This document shows, one piece after another, positions 56,801 through 64,000 of a stretch of 64,000 nucleotides of DNA. The stretch is from Blastomussa wellsi (lineage: Eukaryota > Cnidaria > Anthozoa > Scleractinia > Plerogyridae): the NCBI GenBank assembly GCA_947652115.1, contig OX393572.1:4745066-4809065 (forward strand), given 5' to 3'. Made by a program: the position numbers and the translations under genes. The notes under the pieces were generated by a model. The model saw only the letters and a list, made by a program, of their open reading frames with translations. It was not told the origin of the DNA and ran no database searches. Within the stretch, counting starts at the first letter, position 1; every line of letters starts with the position of its first letter.

Positions 56801-59800
56801 ACCAGATCTTTGCTCAATTGCTTTAAACAAGTCGACCAGAATACCTTGTTGTGTTTTTAGCCATTTTGTTTCACAACAAAGAAAAACTCTTTTCTCTTTT
56901 CAAGCTTAAGGTTACCAGATATTTTATCATATAATTCCGAGTGAGCAATATTCTGATCATTCAAGTTTTATCTTTCATCGGACTGAGAAGTATGACCGAG
57001 AACCTCAGTTATGAACTCTAACTGAAGTGTGCTAAGGGAAAAATGTGTGGTTTAATAAATCTTTCATTTCAATCCAAGCCGAGTGTATTGAACTAAGCTA
57101 ATTGCTCCAGAGCATACACACGTCTGTAAAAATATCAGAGACTCTCTGATATTGAACCAACTTGAAGAGTTAGGTGTCTTTCAATGTACCCAAGATTGTT
57201 AATGTTCTACGCGAGTCGAGCATGTGTTTTTTACTTAATTCGCACTTAAACTCTAGTCATGTTCAAGTGGTCCATAATTTTATAAAACGACTTCTCAAAA
57301 ACTCTACGTTTAGCTAATGACTGGTTTAAACAGGCCACTGAGTTTGGGGAACGCCTGGTTTTATTACAAAAACACGCCCAAAGGACGGAAGTAATCAGTA
57401 GAAATGTTGGTTACTTTATTAGAGTCGTTGCGAACGCTTTTAGCAATATTGCTACACGTAAAGTATATGTGAAATAATTCATATATGAACTGCGGATGTA
57501 GATGAAAGTGGTCCATGCAAATTATCGCTTTCAAAATTGCTACAATCGCCTTCACTTGTTGTGAAATTGTCGTTTACTTATAAACAGTTTAGCCGATGTT
57601 AACCATTTTTCCACGCTCTCTGTTAATTAAGACTACAACAAAACGAAAACTAAGTATTTTTCATGGATGAAATCTCTTAGCTTTCAACAGCTATCAGAAA
57701 ATTGTTGAACTTTCACCAAACGACAAGAAGTCTGCGATTTTTGATATATCGAATGCGGTTTTCGAAGTAATCGTTTTTTTTCTTTTTATGTGTGTATATG
57801 ATCTTTTCCTAAAAACGAAAATAAATTGTTAATTTATATATGTTTTAAAATATTACCAGCTCCTTGATTTCTTGAACACATTGGCAAATAACTTAAAGAC
57901 AGCATTTTAGTTTAGTGGCACACTCATAACCTAGGCAAGACTAGATTTACAACTTCGAAATTTACTCAGTCAAAGCTCGATAGAAATTTACTCGCTGTAA
58001 TTTGAGTTTGATTTCAGTTAAAACTGAGACATATTAAGTGCAGGTGCATGTCTGCTTGCAGTGGCTTAATTAAGAGAGAGGAAGAAAAGCCGGTTCTTTT
58101 TTACAATTATTGCGAATTAAAACGCTCTGATAGAAGTATGAAAACACTTTGTTTTTTCTCATTTGTCTTCTTTCAAGGCACACGCCAGAAACATAAAATT
58201 ACGAGTCAGCTGTTTGAGCTTTAGTTGTGGTAATTGCTCTCCACATGAAAAATCTGAAAGCAGAAAATTAAGTGGCAGGGCGGTTTGGTAAACACCTTTG
58301 GAAAAAGGTTTACAAATGATTTAGAAAGAAAATACATACTGCCGCCTTATTAGCCTTGGATTCAGAGGTTTTGGTATCACAAGAAAAACAAAGTTTTTTA
58401 TAAGAATTATTCCATGAAGCAAAAACACCAAAACTTTAAATCCGCTGAGTGATGAACTGAAACCCGAACCGCAATAAAGCTAAGTGATTAACTGGTTCTG
58501 AAAATCATTCCGTCTATTTGTTATTCCCGCTATCCGTCTAGAACTAACGGCTTCCAGAGTTATTAATCACTGACTCAACGCACGTACTAAAACCTTTTCG
58601 CGTTCATTTAACTGCATTCGCCATATTCGCGAATATAAGGGACGATCAATAGATGCCTGTCGAACAAAATTCAATTTAAGTCAGATTTTCGACTTTTCTT
58701 GCCATCATAATAGATAGCAACACATTTTAAGCTGGACAAAAAGGATTGTAGGGACTCCTCGACCAACATGTTTGAAGTATAACCCGACAGTTCTCAGAGC
58801 TACTGTAGCATTAACGCCATTGTATTAACAAGGCGACCCGCCAGGAGAATTGTTATTTCAATCCAAGACGAACGGAGATAAATTTCACGCTGGAGGAACC
58901 ATGCAATGATCGTATTCATTACTCGACTGTTTTACACTAAGCATACATTTTCTGAAGTGGATCTCGTGGTATGCCCAGTGAAGATTAACTGAAATGTAAT
59001 GTCTTCATAAAAGCTATATTAAGAAAGATTTGAATTATTTTTGTCTTTAACAGCGGCTTAAAGAGGTCGACTGGATCATTATTCCAGTCGAGACACTTCC
59101 AAGTTTGTAATGAACTGGCTTTGAATGATGTGGACATTTAAACTCACTGACTAGGTGCACTTTTTTATTTTATATTCTCAGAATTTGTTTATTTTATATT
59201 CTCAGTACGTTTGCTTCCGTTTAGTTGTTTTTATGCATTTTGGTTTTGTGTCGAACGTTTTCGGAATACAAGGAAGCAAACTGTGACAAAATGCTGTTTG
59301 ACAAAGGGTTGAAAAATTTATCGCACAACAAATGAAACTAACACTGTTAGTGAAGAATAACTTAACAAAAGTTATTGTAAGCCAAAGAATCAAACTATTC
59401 ACTCAATGTTTTTATAAGATCGAGTAGTGTTTGTTTGAATTCCAACCGGATTATTGTCACAAATGAACGGGCAGTACGCTTAATACTCTTTGCCCTCTCC
59501 CTAAAAATAGTGCTGACACTAAAGTTATGATGAAGCACGTCCCAGAAAGAAAGTCCAGGAAAAACGTACAGGAGTCCGAGAAGCCAGGAAAATGTTTCAT
59601 CGTTACGTTCAATTTTACAATATGGACTTTGATGGAATTTATTGAATGTCGTGTTGTGAGAATTTTGAAACTGGTTTGGTTTTCGTTGTTCAATATTTGG
59701 CGGTAACCGGGAAAATACCAAACATTTTCAATGTTAATAGCTGTACAAAGAAAAATATATTGTTAAGCGCTTTAAAATGTTTTTAAAAAGGTCATTTAAC

Positions 59801-62800
59801 TCTCACAAAACGTCCTTGACATTTCAGAGATTTCTGGCGTGAAACAGAAGACAGAATTAATGTGTAGGGACAGGTACCTCGACTGAATTGAAGAAGCAAG
59901 AAGACCTTCCGCTTGTAAAATTGGCAGCAACATAAATGAAAATCCATTGAAAATCCAACTCTTTCTTACGTGCGAATTAAAAGTCGTCTATGCAAAGAGC
60001 TGGTTTTTCGAGTTTAAAGTACTCTTCCATCTGACTGATCTCAAGAAAGCTTTCTATCACAGAACTTCTTGGTATTTTAGAATTTTGATGTAAAATCGCT
60101 ATCACTTCGTCGGAAATTACACAAGCTAAAATACGGTTTAGTGTTCAAAGTCATCTCGAAGTATGTCGGACTTTGTGAGATAAAAAAATCAAGTGGCTAT
60201 CGAAGCTTTCTAATTAATCTCTTCCTGTTTCCTCTGAGAAACTGGTAAAATACCTAAACGTGATAAAATGCTTTGGAGTATTAAACTACACGTGAATCCA
60301 TGATCGGAAACAATTGTTTACAAAACAGCTCTCGAGTAACACTTGATAGTTTTAAGGTTTCCAAAATATGTTACCCGTTTATTACATAAAACATTTGACG
60401 CTAAACACAAACAATCTTCTTAGCGCTTGACATTTGAAAATAGCCTCGTACACGACCTTTGTGTTTATAATTCCGGACATTTTTACTAAGAAAATGTTTT
60501 ATTCACGAACTGGTGTCTATTGCTCCTTGCTTGTGTACAATGATCAACGTGCAAACTTTTACGAAAACCAAGCAAGAGCGATCGAATGGGTTTCCTATAC
60601 TTAGCAATGTACAATGCGGAATCAATGCCACTTGAAACAAGGAAAATTCACAATTTAAGTAGTCGTAGTGATTGAAGAGGCATTTTAGAGCCGTATTGCA
60701 TCACAAACGTTTCAAAATCCACGACGCGACCTTTTATCACACAAAAGCAACGATGTAATAATCGCATCCTGGAACAACAGGATTTCAATCCGTTTTGGCG
60801 ATATGCAATGTATTTAGCCCTTTCGAATATATTTCGGTCCAGATGCAGTCTAAAAATAAACACGAAATTTCTTCCAGACAATACTGAAATAATTGTTGTA
60901 AGATTTCTCGCCTAATCCAGGCGAATCTTGTTTTCGCGTCGCATAACTGTTTGTGGCTTACATAAGTTGTAAAGCAAAAACATATGTCTTTGTGCGCTTT
61001 GGTTGTTTACAAACGCTCTCTTGGCATTCTGAAACCGGACTGAAATAGCAAGAAACTACATATTAACTAACCAGACAAATCACTGAGCATCTCTCAGCTT
61101 ATGTTGTTCGAATGCTTAATTAAAGTAATGCTAAACTACTTTGATGAGTCCAGTCCTTGATGTAATGCAGTGTATGCTATGAAATAAACGAAACACAACC
61201 AAATCAATTGTTTGGACACTCGTTCACAAAGAGTATGACAACCTATTTACGATATCAACGCAAATTGCCTTGTTTCGAAAACCTTTCACAAAAAATGATA
61301 TTCTCTACAGATTCAACTACTCTAGATTATTTTGTTTGGTACGGTACTGAATTGAAACTTCATTTCCACGCAGATCATTTCTAAAACACTTCTCCCCTTA
61401 TTTACATCCTCTGTGGGTGAAAACGTGTTCTATTTAGCTTTAAATGTCCTCAAACCACCCAAAATCAGAAATTACAAAAACTCTCGTGACTTCTTCTTAT
61501 TCGTGGTTTGAAGATTGCTGAAAACTTTCAACACTGGCCAATTAACAATGTCAGCGATAACAGCTTTCTTCCGAGTAAGTTTGGATTTTTGCCTTAATAC
61601 TCCCTAAATTGAAATTTCTCACTATTATAAGATCACGCAATGTCATTTTAGTTAAACACGCTCTTTTAATTTCAACATTGAAATTTTCGCTTTTTGTCAA
61701 TCTACGGCAAAGGGAAAAATTCTTAACTACAGCAACGCCGTTTCGAAATGAGATCGGAAAAAGGAAACAAACTCACCTAAATCAAAAGATGCGACAGTAA
61801 TATTCCACTAGTTTTAATTAAAAAAGCTATCATAAATTCACATACAATTCCATTCCTATTCGGACGCTAATTACAGTATTTTATCCTGTATCTTTGAATA
61901 TCATTTCCTACCCATGTAGCGAAACAGCCTTTTGTGTTTTCGCCCATATGGAAGTAGCCTCGACCTTCCATTAAATGAAGACTCCAGTCGTTCATTTATT
62001 ACTTAGCCTGGCTTAGACAGAAAAAACTACCAGAAAGAAATAATATCACTTTAGTTAACCGAAATTATATTCAATCGCCAGCTGATGTAAATAGCAAAGC
62101 CGTTATGGCTTGCTTAACTGCGTCAATTCGCCATTTGACAAAAATTTGACTTTCAAATTTGCAATCTCGCCTCCAGGCGAAAGAGATAAAAACTTCAATG
62201 AAAACTTTTAGAAGACACAAAACAACGTCCTCGGGTCGTTTTGTTACATTAGAACAAGTTCATGTTACCGAGCAACGGGTTTCATTCGAGAAAAATTGTG
62301 TTGAACTTTAACAGAAAAACAATCAGAATTTCAGCGTTCTATATATGCACTGAATTGATCCAATTTCGAGGACTCTAGCTAATTTCTGAGACTCATAAAT
62401 ATTTCGACAGATTAGACCTGACTATTATATCTTGTACTTAACAAAGTGTCTGACACATAATCAGCTATGTAAATGTTTATACTCCAAGGTAGTGATTGTT
62501 TATTTTTCTTGGGCATGCTCGAGTCACACGCTATCAACCAAAGAAAGAGCAGAGAAAGTACACTAGAAGATCCGGTATTAGAGATTCGGGCGTACGGCCA
62601 ACACCCTCATAATCTTTCGGTTTGACCCTCGGCGTCCTAAACTTTGCCGAATGCTCACGTACTACGCTAATGCGCGTTGAATATTACTTTTTCGCGCGGC
62701 GATGAATCATTTACTGGTAATGTATTTGCGAACGTGATGTTAACATTGCTTTTGAATGGTATCCAACAGGGTGGGATTGAATAGGCTTCCCACACGCGCG

Positions 62801-64000
62801 AGTGCATTAAAAGTTTTCTTCGTGTAATAAAAACTGCGCCCCAGCTGTGAACTGTATCTTGCAAACAAAATAGATCCTGCTTCTTTCGACTTGATACGCA
62901 GTTTGTCAGGGCGTCGCATCGTTAACGGATCCTGGTTTAATCGCGATGAAACACAAATTTTTAAGCGCGTGCGGCCAGTGAACCGACACGGTGCGGTGCG
63001 AGTGCAGTTGATTGGTTTTATGCGAGTGGTCACGTTTGAGAGAACATTGGTCAACATTGTATCCTCACCACGCGATGTAACTGTGTACTCACACGCAATC
63101 GTTTCAAAGCCACGTATTTTGCGGTCTTTGCTCAAGTCGATATAAACGATAAAGTGTAATTAGGCGCTTCGACTAAAACGCGCTCGTTCGTAATCATTCT
63201 CAAAACAATAACAATCCCAGGGATCACATGCACACCTGATGTTTAAGAAGTTTAGATGAAGTAATTTTCACTTCTTCCGCTGAATAAAAAAAGCCTGACT
63301 GAAATAGCTCTTCTGTTTTTATTGTCAAGTGTTAGTCACTGCAAAGACATTTTCAGATAGAGCCCCATATCGCAACATCGTATTGTCACCAAGCGAACAA
63401 AATTGCATACAAATTAATGGCCATATTGCTTTGCATCGGCTAACAGTACTGTACAATTTCGTCGGAAGTCGCTTATCTAGTTTTAAAGGTCGTCTACGAT
63501 TACATATCATTTCTTGGGTGTTACAAAAATAGCATCTCCGATTTTTCTCGTTGAAGCAACGCGAAAATAGTTAATTCGATCTGTAAATAATTTATTCTAA
63601 AGTAACGGATACCTCTTTGAAAAGACATCGACTTAACCAAGCTGTTAAAACCTGCTCGAGATTTCGCTGTCAGAAATTTGCGTGAACATCTATTGACGGC
63701 TAAAAATAGCAGGCTGTTTTTAAGTGTACATATTCCATGATCCAAGAACCAGAATATTCTATTACTTTTTTACCGTAACACTATACAAAAGCGTACACTT
63801 CGAGGTTAACTGATAGATGATAGCGAACCCAAAAGTCACGAAAATAAATAGTTCTATGACAAATTATTTTGCAAAGCTGCGCCTAAGTGAAATACGTCCA
63901 GTAGAAGTAATCGCATTTTTTGCGCCGCTTATTTTGTAACGAAGCGCAAACCGTGTAAATACTGCAAATTCACTGCTAAAAGTTTTTAAGGTAAACTAAA
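53850..64000. other. Gene-free, AT-rich region upstream of the DMRT gene
   Basis: About 10 kb in which I find no reading frame that looks like a protein family and no exon chain. Repeats are sparser than in the first 50 kb. A 131-codon minus-strand frame at 62740-63135 overlaps an 84-codon plus-strand frame at 62891-63145 in a locally GC-richer patch; neither is recognisable. A short direct repeat (tttattttatattctcag twice) is at 59163-59206. Because the DMRT gene is transcribed leftward, this is its upstream side and could hold control elements, or introns of a gene lying further right. Confidence 0.55.
54262..54628. repeat. Possible non-autonomous DNA element upstream of DMRT
   Basis: The left end aggcgcggttacacgggac and right end gtgtgtagccgcaac are imperfect inverted repeats. 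Inside are many short inverted words (taccgcg, cgaggtaaa, taccgtgg). Imperfect and without a clear target duplication. Confidence 0.4.

Overview
This window is animal nuclear DNA, most likely from an anthozoan cnidarian such as a stony coral. The evidence is AT-rich sequence, small phase-consistent exons with GT-AG introns, a dense mix of SINEs, hairpin MITEs and Penelope-like fragments, and protein-coding genes that resemble animal families. All three host genes that I recognise lie on the minus strand. The species assignment is inference.

Layout. (1) Positions 1-42,602 hold most of PSME4 (PA200/BLM10), the HEAT-repeat activator of the 20S proteasome. I traced 49 coding exons, about 1,643 codons, whose reading phases join throughout. 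The gene runs off the left edge, so roughly the last 200 residues, including the gate-opening C-terminus, are outside the window. (2) The intron between exons 43 and 44 contains a 5.3 kb Ngaro/DIRS-type tyrosine-recombinase retrotransposon at 2,483-7,747. It has gag, RT-RNase H and recombinase frames and split direct repeats that look identical between copies, so it is a young insertion. Other introns carry SINE copies, a tRNA-derived element, hairpin MITEs, two arrays of the same minisatellite, CCAAT-rich repeats, recent tandem duplications and a Penelope-like endonuclease remnant. (3) The 42.6-45.7 kb stretch is repeat-rich spacer with a MULE-like foldback element (9-bp target duplication), a frameshifted LINE tail and another hairpin element. 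(4) 45,730-46,854 is a one-exon type II membrane protein with a PA14 domain resembling the N-terminal part of B4GALNT3/4, but with no transferase domain. (5) 46.9-52.1 kb contains two more Penelope-like fragments with hammerhead-like motifs and a full SINE copy. (6) 52,182-53,819 is a two-exon DM-domain transcription factor with a DMA domain and a C-terminal zinc ribbon. (7) 53.9-64.0 kb is AT-rich and shows no convincing gene.

The genes do not form a pathway. PSME4 is a housekeeping nuclear proteasome factor, the PA14 protein is probably a Golgi or surface protein, and the DMRT gene is a developmental regulator, possibly with its control DNA in the neighbouring gene-free 10 kb. I found no clearly unknown multi-gene system. 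The most unusual items are the intact Ngaro element with chained -1 reading frames, three Penelope-like families each carrying a hammerhead-like motif, and the zinc-ribbon DMRT protein.
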